Source: an uncultured Nesterenkonia sp. (GTDB taxonomy: Bacteria; Actinomycetota; Actinomycetes; Actinomycetales; Micrococcaceae). Taken from it: DNA of 64,000 bases. A program made the translations under genes and the position numbers. Below, in pieces: positions 1 through 7,678 of the stretch. Positions within the stretch are counted from its first letter, which is position 1; each line of letters opens with the position of its first letter. Location of the stretch: positions 124,001-188,000 of the forward strand of contig CAMIAK010000003.1 in the NCBI GenBank assembly GCA_946222885.1. Reading direction: 5' to 3'. The notes beneath the pieces are model-generated. The model was not told the origin of the DNA. It was given only the letters and a program-made list of their open reading frames with translations, and did not search any database.

Positions 1-2034
1 CGCCAGGTGGCGGTGAAGATGCTGCGCCCGGATCTGGCCCGGGATCCGCAGTTCCAGGGCCGCTTCCGCCGGGAGGCGCAGTCCTCGGCCTCGCTGAACC
101 ACCGCAACATCGTGGGCGTCTATGACACCGGCCGCGCCGACGTCGAGGACTCCCACCACGATCAGGTGAAGACTCCCTACATCGTCATGGAGTACGTGGA
201 CGGGGTCACCCTGCGCCATGTCCTCCACGGGACCCCCCGCGGGGAGGACACCGGAGACGTCGACGGCGAGGAGACGGTCATCTCCCCCGGCGAGTCCGGC
301 AACCCGGGCGACGCCCATGCGCCGCCTCCGCCTCCGCCCTCCCGCCGCGAGCGCCGGGAGCAGAGCGAGCGCTCCCGCCGGGACGGCAGCAGCACCGACT
401 CCGACGTGCTGGCCCTGGGCGACACCGGACAGCTGGGCGAGCCCGAGCACGGCCCGGCCGCAGAGGTCGGCGGTCCCCTGCAGCGCAAGATCGACCAGGC
501 GCTGGGCCGGCCGGTCTCCGAGCAGGACGCCGCCCAGTACATGGCCGGGATCCTGGGCGCCCTGCAGTACAGCCACGACAAGGGCATCGTCCACCGGGAC
601 ATCAAGCCCTCCAACGTCATGGTCGGCCAGGACGGCGAGGTCAAGGTCATGGACTTCGGGATCGCCCGTGCCCTGGCCGACTCCGCCTCCACGATGACCC
701 AGACCTCCGCCGTGGTGGGCACCGCCCAGTACCTCTCCCCGGAGCAGGCCCGCGGCGAGGTGGTCGACCACCGCTCGGACCTCTACTCCGCCGGCTGCGT
801 GCTCTTCGAGCTGCTCACCAACCGGCCGCCGTTCCAGGGCGAGTCCCCCGTCTCGGTGGCCTATCAGCATGTCCGGGAGGAGCCGCCGCAGGTCTCCGAC
901 CTCAACCCCATGGTCTCCCCCGCCATGGAGTCCGTGGTCCACAAGGCCCTGACCAAGGATCCGGTCCACCGCTTCCAGAGCGCCGACGAGTTCGCCCACG
1001 CCCTGCAGAACGCGCTGCACGGGATCGCGGTGGACTCCTCGGGGGCTCCCACCGGGGCGATCAGCGCCGTGGGGACGGGGGGCCGCAACTTCGACGAGGT
1101 CGTGGGCGCCGGGGCGGCCGGCGTCGGGACCCCGCTCTCGGCCCGCACCCCGGAGGATCCCGACCTCTATGAGGAGTTCGAGGAGGAGCGCCCGCGGCGC
1201 CGGCGCGGCTTCGCCTGGATCTTCTGGGTGCTGCTGCTCGTCGCGCTGCTGGCCGGCGGCGCCTGGGCGCTGATGCAGATGCTCAGCACCGAGGACGTGG
1301 AGGTCCCCGATGTGGCGGGGATGGAGCGCACCGAGGCGCTCAGCGAGCTCTCGGACGCCACTCTGGACGCCGAGGTCGAGATGGTCACCGACGACGAGGT
1401 CGAGCCCGAGCATGCGGTGAGCACCGACCCGGAGGCCGGCACCTCCGTGCCCGCCGGCTCCGAGATCATCCTGATGATCTCCTCCGGGCCGGAGGACATC
1501 GTGATCCCGGACGGCCTGCAGGGCGAGACCGAGGAGTCGGTCCGCCAGACCCTGGAGGACCTGGGCCTGGAGGTCGGCGAGGTCTCGGAGGAGAACCATC
1601 AGAGCATCGAGGAGGGCTCCGTGCTCAGCACCAGCCCGGAGGCCGGCACCTCCGTGGCCGCCGGCTCAGAGGTGGACCTGGTCCTCTCCACCGGCCTGGT
1701 GACCTTCCCCGGGGTCTTCGACACCTGGTACTGGGAGGCCACCGAGACCCTGGAGGGCCAGGGCTTCACTGTGCAGATCGACTGGCAGGAGCGCACCGAC
1801 TATCCCGAGGGCCGCGTGGTCGGCCAGTCCGTGGGCGGCCAGTCCGTCCAGGCCGGGGATGACATCGCCCAGGGCTCCACCGTGGTCCTCTCCGTGGCCT
1901 ATGAGCCCGAGGAGGAGGAAGACGAGGAGGACGAGGACACCTCGGACGATGACGAGGATGAGGACTCCGAGGACGAAGACAACGGCAACAACGGCAACGG
2001 CAATGGGAACGGCAACGACGACGAAGACGAGTGA
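1..2034 (+). CDS. pknB: PASTA-domain Ser/Thr protein kinase (PknB-like), 5' end cut by window
   Basis: Membrane Ser/Thr kinase that senses peptidoglycan fragments or lipid II and controls growth and division. The reading frame is already open at base 1, so the N-terminus with the glycine loop is missing. Counting from the GTG at base 7, one sees the VAVK lysine (K4), alphaC glutamate (about E23), HRDIKPSN (196-203), DFG (216-218) and an APE-like SPE. A membrane helix lies at about 402-423, followed by three PASTA repeats (about 430-493, 496-565, 567-630) and a very acidic, Asn/Gly-rich tail. Oddity: a proline- and charge-rich insert (about 75-165) splits the kinase domain between hinge and catalytic loop. 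In actinobacteria this gene usually follows pbpA and rodA, which would lie outside the window. A hairpin at 2046-2069 probably ends the transcript. Confidence 0.95.
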   Translation, partial: RQVAVKMLRPDLARDPQFQGRFRREAQSSASLNHRNIVGVYDTGRADVEDSHHDQVKTPYIVMEYVDGVTLRHVLHGTPRGEDTGDVDGEETVISPGESGNPGDAHAPPPPPPSRRERREQSERSRRDGSSTDSDVLALGDTGQLGEPEHGPAAEVGGPLQRKIDQALGRPVSEQDAAQYMAGILGALQYSHDKGIVHRDIKPSNVMVGQDGEVKVMDFGIARALADSASTMTQTSAVVGTAQYLSPEQARGEVVDHRSDLYSAGCVLFELLTNRPPFQGESPVSVAYQHVREEPPQVSDLNPMVSPAMESVVHKALTKDPVHRFQSADEFAHALQNALHGIAVDSSGAPTGAISAVGTGGRNFDEVVGAGAAGVGTPLSARTPEDPDLYEEFEEERPRRRRGFAWIFWVLLLVALLAGGAWALMQMLSTEDVEVPDVAGMERTEALSELSDATLDAEVEMVTDDEVEPEHAVSTDPEAGTSVPAGSEIILMISSGPEDIVIPDGLQGETEESVRQTLEDLGLEVGEVSEENHQSIEEGSVLSTSPEAGTSVAAGSEVDLVLSTGLVTFPGVFDTWYWEATETLEGQGFTVQIDWQERTDYPEGRVVGQSVGGQSVQAGDDIAQGSTVVLSVAYEPEEEEDEEDEDTSDDDEDEDSEDEDNGNNGNGNGNGNDDEDE

Positions 2035-2045
2035 CCGCCGTCGCC

Positions 2046-2069
2046 GGAAGTGAGCGTCAGCTCACTTCC
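2046..2069. terminator. Bidirectional hairpin between pknB and crgA
   Basis: Perfect 10-bp inverted repeat (arms 2046-2055 and 2060-2069) with a four-base loop. It lies between the convergent 3' ends of pknB and crgA, and its right arm includes the last codons and stop of crgA. There is no clear U-tract, so its strength as an intrinsic terminator is uncertain. Confidence 0.6.
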
Positions 2070-2382
2070 AACGCATTGTCATGAAGAAGCCGACCATCGC
2101 CACGCCGAAGCCGATGGCGACGTTCCAGTTGCCCACGGCGCGGATCGGGAAGAGTCCGCTGCTGATGTAGAAGACGATGATCCACAGCAGGCCCAGCAGC
2201 AGGAGTCCGAACATGGTGTAGCGGTACCACGTGGGCAGGCCGTCGTCCTCGAGCTCGAGGTCGTCCAGGCTCATCGGGTCGGCGTCCCTCAGCGGGGAGT
2301 TCGTGGGCTCCTCGGCAGCGGCGGCACGGTTCTTCCGGCTGCGCTTGCTCCCGCGGTTCCTGCGATTCTTGGACTCTGGCAC
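2062..2382 (-). CDS. crgA: Cell division protein CrgA
   Basis: Small membrane protein that in mycobacteria and Streptomyces binds FtsZ and septal proteins and helps time septation. The product is 106 aa from a GTG start: a basic N-terminus (PESKNRRNRGSKRSRKN), a variable acidic segment, then two membrane helices in the C-terminal half ending MTMRWK. The GTG at 2382 is chosen because the product then begins with the family-typical PESK; the open frame runs further upstream but would enter the divergent sortase gene. GGAACGAG upstream can serve as ribosome site. Neighbours (pknB, sortase, trpG) match the conserved actinobacterial order. Confidence 0.9.
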   Translation of the reverse strand: MPESKNRRNRGSKRSRKNRAAAAEEPTNSPLRDADPMSLDDLELEDDGLPTWYRYTMFGLLLLGLLWIIVFYISSGLFPIRAVGNWNVAIGFGVAMVGFFMTMRWK

Positions 2383-2404
2383 AGTGCTGTCTCGTTCCGT
2401 TCGG

Positions 2405-2410
2405 TATCCT
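2405..2410 (+). promoter_or_regulatory. -10 box TATCCT, leaderless start of sortase gene
   Basis: TATCCT ends six bases before the GTG at 2417, and no Shine-Dalgarno sequence is visible. This fits transcription starting at the start codon. It lies in the 34-bp gap between divergent crgA and the sortase gene. Confidence 0.5.
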
Positions 2411-2416
2411 GGATCT

Positions 2417-3229
2417 GTGCGCCATTCTAACGGTTCCGCCCCTCCCAGTCGTCCGCGGAGGAAGAGCGCCGCCTCCCGCCTCATCGGCGGAATCGGGGAA
2501 GTCTTCATCACCCTGGGCGTGCTCGGACTGCTGTTCGTGGTCTGGGAGCTCTGGTGGACCGGCATCGACGCCGACCGGGAGCGCCAACAGGCGCAGGACG
2601 ACTTCTTCTCCAACCTCCAGGCCGCCCCCGAGGAGGGTGGGACGGACTTCGAGGTCTGCTTCACCCTGGATGACGGCACGGAGATCGGCTGCGCCCCGGA
2701 GATGGCGGCGCTGGCCGAGCAGGGGGAGGTCATGGGCATGCTCTACGCACCCCGCCTGGGCGAGGACTGGGCTGCCCCGATCCGTCACGGCGTCGGGCCG
2801 GAGCAGCTGGACACCGGCGGCGTCGGGCACTATCCCTCCTCCCAGATGCCGGACGAGCTGGGGAACTTCGCCCTGGCCGGCCACCGTCAGACCTACGGCA
2901 ACATGCTGGGCGACCAGCACCTGCTCCAGGACGGGGATCCGCTCTACGTGGTCTCCGGGGACGGCATCTACATCTATGAGATCTACGAGTCCCATGTGGT
3001 GGACCCGCATCAGACCGAGGTGATCGCCCCGGTCCCGGGTGAGTCGGAGGCCGAGCCGGAGACCGGGGTGCTGACCCTGACCACCTGCCATCCGATGTAC
3101 TCGAACGCCGAGCGGCTGATCACCCATGCCGAGATCGTGGACTTCGAGCCCTGGGGCGACGGCGAGCTGCCCGAAGACATCGCCCACCACTTCGACGACG
3201 CCGATGCGTTGGCAGGAGCGCCCCGCTGA
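2417..3229 (+). CDS. Class E sortase
   Basis: Membrane-anchored transpeptidase that attaches LAXTG-type surface proteins to the cell wall. It has a basic N-terminus, one membrane helix (about 27-46), and a catalytic domain with His156 (LAGHR), Cys224 (TLTTC) and Arg233 (NAERL), the sortase triad. Length 270 aa is normal for SrtE. GTG 2417 is preferred over upstream starts because those would run through crgA, and because a -10 box sits just before it. Its stop overlaps the next start by one base (TGATG), so the two genes are translationally coupled. Confidence 0.93.
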   Translation: MRHSNGSAPPSRPRRKSAASRLIGGIGEVFITLGVLGLLFVVWELWWTGIDADRERQQAQDDFFSNLQAAPEEGGTDFEVCFTLDDGTEIGCAPEMAALAEQGEVMGMLYAPRLGEDWAAPIRHGVGPEQLDTGGVGHYPSSQMPDELGNFALAGHRQTYGNMLGDQHLLQDGDPLYVVSGDGIYIYEIYESHVVDPHQTEVIAPVPGESEAEPETGVLTLTTCHPMYSNAERLITHAEIVDFEPWGDGELPEDIAHHFDDADALAGAPR

Positions 3230-3393
3230 TGTACGCCTGGTTCTTCAACACCGTCCTGCCGGGGCCGCTGTGGCTGCGGATCATTCTGGCGCTGCTCCTG
3301 GTTGCCGGTATCGTGTTCCTGCTGATGGAGTTCGCCTTCCCGTGGCTGAGCCAGTACAGCCCGTTCAACGACTCCACCCTCGAAGGGACCTGA
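3229..3393 (+). CDS. Small single-helix membrane protein
   Basis: A 54-aa protein with one strong hydrophobic segment (about residues 14-38: PLWLRIILALLLVAGIVFLL) and a short polar tail (SQYSPFNDSTLEGT). It starts inside the sortase stop codon and ends six bases before trpG, so it belongs to the sortase-trpG operon. Similar-sized membrane ORFs are known between these genes in other Micrococcaceae, but I know of no assigned function. Coupling to the sortase suggests a role at the membrane; that is inference. Confidence 0.75.
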   Translation: MYAWFFNTVLPGPLWLRIILALLLVAGIVFLLMEFAFPWLSQYSPFNDSTLEGT

Positions 3394-3399
3394 GAGAAG

Positions 3400-4032
3400 A
3401 TGACCGCACGCATCCTGGTGATCGACAACTACGACAGCTTCGTCTACACGCTGGTCGGCTACCTGCGTGAGCTCGGGGCCGAGGCCACGGTCATCCGCAA
3501 CGATGACCACACGGTCGAGGAGGCCATCGAGCTCGCCCGGCAGCACGACGGCGTGCTCATCTCCCCCGGCCCGGGCGCTCCCCATGAGGCCGGGGTCTCG
3601 GTGGCGCTGACCACCTGGTGCGCCGAGGCCGAGGAGCCGATGCTCGGCGTCTGCCTGGGACATCAGGGCCTGGGCGAGGCGTTCGGCGCAACCGTCACCC
3701 ACGCCGAGCAGCTGATGCACGGCAAGACCTCCGAGGTCACCCACACCGGGCACGCCTCCTTCGCCGGGCTGCCGGAGACCTTCGTGGCCACCCGGTATCA
3801 CTCGCTGACGGTGGACCCGGAGACCGTGCCGGAGGTCCTGGAGGTCACCGCGAGGACCGCCGACGGCGTCATCATGGGCCTGGCGCACCGGACCGCTCCC
3901 CTCTGGGGAATGCAGTACCACCCGGAGTCGGTGCTGACCGAGGGCGGCTACCGGATGCTGGGCAACTGGCTGGAGTCGCTGGGCCTGGAGGGCGCGGCGG
4001 CCAAGGCCGCGGAGCTCAACCCGATCCGCTGA
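3400..4032 (+). CDS. trpG: Glutamine amidotransferase subunit of anthranilate/aminodeoxychorismate synthase
   Basis: Class I glutamine amidotransferase (210 aa) that supplies ammonia to a chorismate-binding partner for tryptophan or folate synthesis. The nucleophile is Cys85 (LGVCLGHQ) and the His-Glu pair is H174/E176 (QYHPESVL). The N-terminal DNYDSFVY motif is diagnostic. The partner is not encoded nearby; this origin-linked copy is called trpG in mycobacteria but could equally be pabA. GAGAAG precedes the ATG. It converges with gatD, 27 bases away. Confidence 0.93.
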   Translation: MTARILVIDNYDSFVYTLVGYLRELGAEATVIRNDDHTVEEAIELARQHDGVLISPGPGAPHEAGVSVALTTWCAEAEEPMLGVCLGHQGLGEAFGATVTHAEQLMHGKTSEVTHTGHASFAGLPETFVATRYHSLTVDPETVPEVLEVTARTADGVIMGLAHRTAPLWGMQYHPESVLTEGGYRMLGNWLESLGLEGAAAKAAELNPIR

Positions 4033-4059
4033 GAGCCGGCCGCGCCCAGACGCGGCGAA

Positions 4060-4800
4060 CTACCGGGGCCGCCTGGCCGCCGTCGCCCGCGCCTGCTCCG
4101 TCAGGGCGTCGTCGATCCGCTCCGCCACGGCTCCGGCAGAGAGCGGCTCCCCGAAGCGGCGCTCCACAGCAGTGCTGATCAGGAAGTCCGCCACGGCGGG
4201 GTTCTTCGGCAGCATGGAGCCGTGCAGGTAGCTGCCGATCACGTTCTTGTACCGGGCGCCCTCGTGGTCGTCCTTCTCATTGTTGCCCTCGCCCTTGGTG
4301 ACGGTGGCCAGAGGACGGACGCCGGCGCCCAGGTAGGTCTGCCCGGAGTGGTTCTCATAGCCGACGATCTCGCCGAACTCCTCGGAGCGGGCCACCACAT
4401 TGCCGATCAGCCGGCTGTCCGTGCCATAGGTGGTCACGTCCAGTGCGCCGATCCCTTCGATCCTCCGTCCCTCACGGGTCTCGAAGTGGTGGCCGAAGAG
4501 CTGGTAGAGCCCGCAGATCATGAGCATGGGGACGCCGTCCTCCACCAGGCCGCGGAGCCGGTCCCCCTGCCGGAGCAGGTCGGTGTGGATCTTGTCCTGG
4601 CCGCTGTCCTGGCCCCCGCCTCCGATGATGATGTCCACCTGCTCGGGGAACTCGTCTCCGGGGTCGTAGCTGTGCATCACCGGCTCATAGCCGAGCCATT
4701 CCAGCCGGCGCCGGACGACCAGGGCGTTGCCGAAGTCCCCGTAGATGTTCATGTCCCGGGGGTAGAGCTGCAGGACGTGTATCCGCTGGTCGGCGCTCAT
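4060..4800 (-). CDS. gatD: Lipid II isoglutaminyl synthase, glutaminase subunit GatD
   Basis: Glutaminase half of the MurT-GatD complex, which amidates the D-glutamate of lipid II to D-isoglutamine. The 246-aa protein has a CobB/CobQ-type amidotransferase fold with nucleophile Cys96 (MLMICGLYQ) and His193 (SYLHGSMLP). It overlaps the end of murT by four bases (ATGA), giving coupled translation and equal amounts of the two subunits. Confidence 0.94.
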   Translation of the reverse strand: MSADQRIHVLQLYPRDMNIYGDFGNALVVRRRLEWLGYEPVMHSYDPGDEFPEQVDIIIGGGGQDSGQDKIHTDLLRQGDRLRGLVEDGVPMLMICGLYQLFGHHFETREGRRIEGIGALDVTTYGTDSRLIGNVVARSEEFGEIVGYENHSGQTYLGAGVRPLATVTKGEGNNEKDDHEGARYKNVIGSYLHGSMLPKNPAVADFLISTAVERRFGEPLSAGAVAERIDDALTEQARATAARRPR

Positions 4801-6065
4801 GCGAAGGCCTCCACTTCGGTGTAGTCGCCCAGGTGCTTGCGCAGGGCGAGCATGGCCGTATAGGTGCAGAAGATGCGCTTGGGCTTCTCCGGCTCTGCGG
4901 CGATGAAGCGGTCCAGCGCAGTCTTCAGATCCGGCTCCACGTCCTCGAAGGGCACCGCGTCGTACTTCAGCCGCAGCGCCATGTCATAGGCCCGGACGCC
5001 GGAGACCAGCTTCACTCCCCCGGCGCGCAGACTCTCGAAGGAGACGTCCCACAGCCAGGACATGTCCCGGCCGTCGGCGTAGTTGTCATTGATGGCGATC
5101 ATGGTGGAGACCCCCTCGGCGCTGAAGGAGCTCAGGCCCAGCCGGAAGCCGCTGGGGTTCTTCACCAGCACCAGGTCCAGCGGCTGGCCATTGACCTGCA
5201 GGCTCTCTCCGCGGCCGAAGGCGGGCGAGACCCGGCTGAGCGAGTCGATGAGCCTCTCCTCATCCACGCTCTCGCCCAGGGTCTGGCGCACGACGGCGAG
5301 CGCAGCCGCCGAGTTGAAGGTGTTGTAGGCGCCGTTGACGGTCAGCCGCGTGGTGATCTGCTTCCCGCCGATCCGGTAGCGGCCGCCGTCCTCGGTCAGC
5401 TCCTCGAGCACCACGCCGGCCTCCGGGAGGTCAGCGGTCTGGTTCGGACCGGACTGGTGGAGGTCGTCGTCGCTGGGGAAATGGGCGCGCAGCTGCTCGC
5501 TGAGGCCGAAGTAGCTGACCTGCTGGCCCTCCAGGCTCTCGGCGATGGCACGGACCCGGGCGTCCTCCCGGTTGAGCGTGACGCCCTCGGTGGTGTGCTG
5601 AGCGATGGTGCGCAGCAGCCCGGCGGTGGTGTCGATCTCCCCGAACCGGTCCAGCTGGTCACGCATGACGTTGAGCAGCAGCGAGTGGTTCGGCCGCACG
5701 GCCTTCACAAAGTGGACCGCATGGGCCTCGTCCAGCTCGAGGACGGCGATGTCGGCGTCGAGCCTCCCGCTGAGACTCACCTCGCCGAGGATGGAGGCGA
5801 CCACGCCGCGGGTGAAGTTGCTGCCGGAGCGGTTGGTGAAGACCTTCAGCCCCTGGCCCTCCAGCAGCTCCACCACCATCTTGGTGGTGGTGGTCTTGCC
5901 GTTGGTGCCGCTGACCACGATCACCCCGCGGGGCAGCCGCTTGAGCGTGCGCGCCAGGAAGTTCCTGTCCAGCTTCTCCACCACCAGGCCCGGGAAGGCG
6001 GACCCTCCCCCGCCGCGGATCCTGCTGACCCCGCGCGCGGCCTTGCCGATCAGAACCGAAAGCAT
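4797..6065 (-). CDS. murT: Lipid II isoglutaminyl synthase, Mur-ligase-like subunit MurT
   Basis: ATP-dependent subunit that activates lipid II glutamate for amidation with ammonia from GatD. The 422-aa protein has a Mur-ligase P-loop (GTNGKTTTT, about 53-61), a central ATPase domain and the C-terminal DUF1727 domain. Oddity: the streptococcal enzyme carries a four-cysteine zinc ribbon in the central domain, whereas the only cysteine here is about C400. The ATG at 6065 has TACCGT seven bases upstream and no ribosome site, suggesting a leaderless start. It forms a two-gene operon with gatD. Confidence 0.94.
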   Translation of the reverse strand: MLSVLIGKAARGVSRIRGGGGSAFPGLVVEKLDRNFLARTLKRLPRGVIVVSGTNGKTTTTKMVVELLEGQGLKVFTNRSGSNFTRGVVASILGEVSLSGRLDADIAVLELDEAHAVHFVKAVRPNHSLLLNVMRDQLDRFGEIDTTAGLLRTIAQHTTEGVTLNREDARVRAIAESLEGQQVSYFGLSEQLRAHFPSDDDLHQSGPNQTADLPEAGVVLEELTEDGGRYRIGGKQITTRLTVNGAYNTFNSAAALAVVRQTLGESVDEERLIDSLSRVSPAFGRGESLQVNGQPLDLVLVKNPSGFRLGLSSFSAEGVSTMIAINDNYADGRDMSWLWDVSFESLRAGGVKLVSGVRAYDMALRLKYDAVPFEDVEPDLKTALDRFIAAEPEKPKRIFCTYTAMLALRKHLGDYTEVEAFA

Positions 6066-6072
6066 GGGGTCA

Positions 6073-6078
6073 ACGGTA
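6073..6078 (-). promoter_or_regulatory. -10 box TACCGT, possible leaderless start of murT
   Basis: Read on the minus strand, TACCGT ends seven bases before the murT ATG. The 19-bp hairpin at 6086-6127 would overlap the -35 position of this promoter. Confidence 0.4.
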
Positions 6079-6085
6079 TCGCAGA

Positions 6086-6127
6086 CAGAAGAGGAGGACC
6101 CGCAGAACTGCGGGTCCTCCTCTTCTG
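6086..6127 (-). terminator. Strong hairpin between the one-helix membrane protein gene and murT
   Basis: Perfect 19-bp inverted repeat (6086-6104 and 6109-6127) with a four-base loop. It lies just past the stop of the upstream minus-strand gene and 20 bases before murT. No U-tract follows it on either strand, so it resembles the hairpin-only terminators common in high-GC actinobacteria. Confidence 0.75.
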
Positions 6128-6140
6128 CGAGAGACAGGTC

Positions 6141-6965
6141 TCAGGTGGCCGGCTTGGGCTCCGGGACGTTCTCGCCCTTGGCCTCCTGGGCCGGCTGGGC
6201 GTTGACGTTCGCGGTGCCGTCCTTCGGCTCCTCGGTCTTCTTCTCAGCAGCCTTCTTCTCCACGGGCTTGGCCGCGGCGGAGGCCGCCGGGGCCGGCTTG
6301 GAGACCGGCTCGGGCTTCTTCCACGGGTCCTCCACCGGCTGAGAGGCGCGCCATGCGGCCACCCCGGCGGTCACGCCTGCGGCGACCAGGCCGAAGATCA
6401 GCAGGCCCTTCTTGCGGGACTTGGCCTTCTGCTGCTTCTTCAGCGCCTTGGACGCGTCCTTGGCGTACTGCTCGGACTGCTTGCGCAGCTTCTTGACGAT
6501 CTTCTTGTCGCCGGTGGCCTTGATGAGGGCCTTCTCCACGCGGGGGTCCACCTCGGCCTTGTGGATCAGCTTGGCGGTCTTGTCCGCGTAACCGCCCAGC
6601 TTGGCCCCGGCGGCCGGGACGTACTCGTTCTTGACCCGCTTCTGGGTCTTCTCGTACTTCTTCAGGGCCTTCTCCACCTCGGCCTTGGCGCCCTTGGGCA
6701 GCTTGTCATACTGAGCCGCCACGCCGTCGCCGGCCTGGGAGGAGAGCTCCTTGATCTTCTGCCCGGCCACAGAGGCGCCGTCGCCGACCGCGCCGAGGGC
6801 GCGGGACGAGGCATCCTGAACCTTCGGAGCGCTCGTGCGGTAGGCGCCCTCCGCCCAGTCGGCGGCCGCACCCAGCTTGGGGGCAGTCCAGTCGCGGGCG
6901 GTCTCGACGCCGGCAAGCACCTTGTGCTCCCAGCTGTGGCTCGGTTTCTTCTTCTTACCGAACAT
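6141..6965 (-). CDS. Lysine/alanine-rich single-pass membrane protein, unknown function
   Basis: I do not recognise a named family. The 274-aa product starts MFGKKKKP and has a long Ala/Lys-rich amphipathic region (about 20-180) likely to be helical, one membrane helix (about 186-206), and a Pro/Ala/Lys/Glu-rich disordered tail. Its position between the cyclophilin gene (divergent) and murT is shared by similar genes in related actinobacteria, as far as I recall. The composition suggests a membrane-tethered structural or nucleoid/envelope-associated protein, but that is a guess. Confidence 0.8.
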   Translation of the reverse strand: MFGKKKKPSHSWEHKVLAGVETARDWTAPKLGAAADWAEGAYRTSAPKVQDASSRALGAVGDGASVAGQKIKELSSQAGDGVAAQYDKLPKGAKAEVEKALKKYEKTQKRVKNEYVPAAGAKLGGYADKTAKLIHKAEVDPRVEKALIKATGDKKIVKKLRKQSEQYAKDASKALKKQQKAKSRKKGLLIFGLVAAGVTAGVAAWRASQPVEDPWKKPEPVSKPAPAASAAAKPVEKKAAEKKTEEPKDGTANVNAQPAQEAKGENVPEPKPAT

Positions 6966-7061
6966 GCGTGGCCTCCGAATCAGGGTCGTTTGCTCTCCTT
7001 AGCCTACGTCCTATGTCCCCTCGCCTGCCATGGCACGCCGGTCTGTGTTGCATCGGACCCC

Positions 7062-7067
7062 TAGAGT
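7062..7067 (+). promoter_or_regulatory. Possible -10 box TAGAGT upstream of ppiA
   Basis: TAGAGT lies 64 bases before the ppiA start, giving a leader of about 58 bases that carries the ribosome site. I see no convincing -35 element. Confidence 0.3.
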
Positions 7068-7131
7068 GTGGTGTGTGAAGAATCGGTCGGCCGGGATCCA
7101 CCGGTGCCGCGAAAGTGGGAGAATGGCGGGC

Positions 7132-7665
7132 ATGACTGCTATCGCAACGCATCAGGCAACTGTCCGCACCTCCGAGGGCGACGTCGTCGTCGAGCTCTTC
7201 GGCAACCACGCTCCCAAGACGGTGGAGAACTTCGTGGGTCTGGCCACCGGCTCGATCACCTGGCGTCACCCCGAGACCGGCGAGGAGAAGGTGAACACCC
7301 CGCTGTACGACGGGACCGTGTTCCACCGCATCATCGCCGACTTCATGATCCAGGGCGGCGACCCGTTGGGCCTCGGCGTCGGCGGTCCCGGATATCAGTT
7401 CGGCGACGAGATCCACCCGGAGCTGAACTTCACCGAGCCCTATAAGCTGGCCATGGCCAACGCCGGCCCGGGCACCAACGGCTCGCAGTTCTTCATCACC
7501 ACCGTGCCCACCACCTGGCTGCAGGGCAAGCACACCATCTTCGGCGAGGTGAAGGACGAAGAGTCCAAGAAGGTCGTGGACGCGCTGAACAAGGTCAAGA
7601 CCGACATGCGCGACCGCCCCAAGGACGACGTGGTCATCAAGACCATCGAGATCACCGAGCTCTGA
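7132..7665 (+). CDS. ppiA: Peptidyl-prolyl cis-trans isomerase, cyclophilin type
   Basis: Cytosolic cyclophilin (177 aa; no signal peptide) that speeds proline isomerisation during folding. Diagnostic motifs are FHRII (catalytic R66), IQGGD, GSQFFIT and WLQGKHTIFG. ATG 7132 is chosen because GGGAGA lies nine bases upstream; the in-frame ATG at 7123 sits directly on that ribosome site. In-frame starts further upstream give a basic, non-conserved extension. The gene is followed after 13 bases by the rhomboid gene, so co-transcription is likely. Confidence 0.93.
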   Translation: MTAIATHQATVRTSEGDVVVELFGNHAPKTVENFVGLATGSITWRHPETGEEKVNTPLYDGTVFHRIIADFMIQGGDPLGLGVGGPGYQFGDEIHPELNFTEPYKLAMANAGPGTNGSQFFITTVPTTWLQGKHTIFGEVKDEESKKVVDALNKVKTDMRDRPKDDVVIKTIEITEL

Positions 7666-7678
7666 TCCCTCTCACCCG

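Noticed and set aside
4833..7064. 743-codon open frame antisense to murT and the next gene
   Set aside because: Same antisense artefact: repetitive Leu/Gly-rich product with no recognisable domain.
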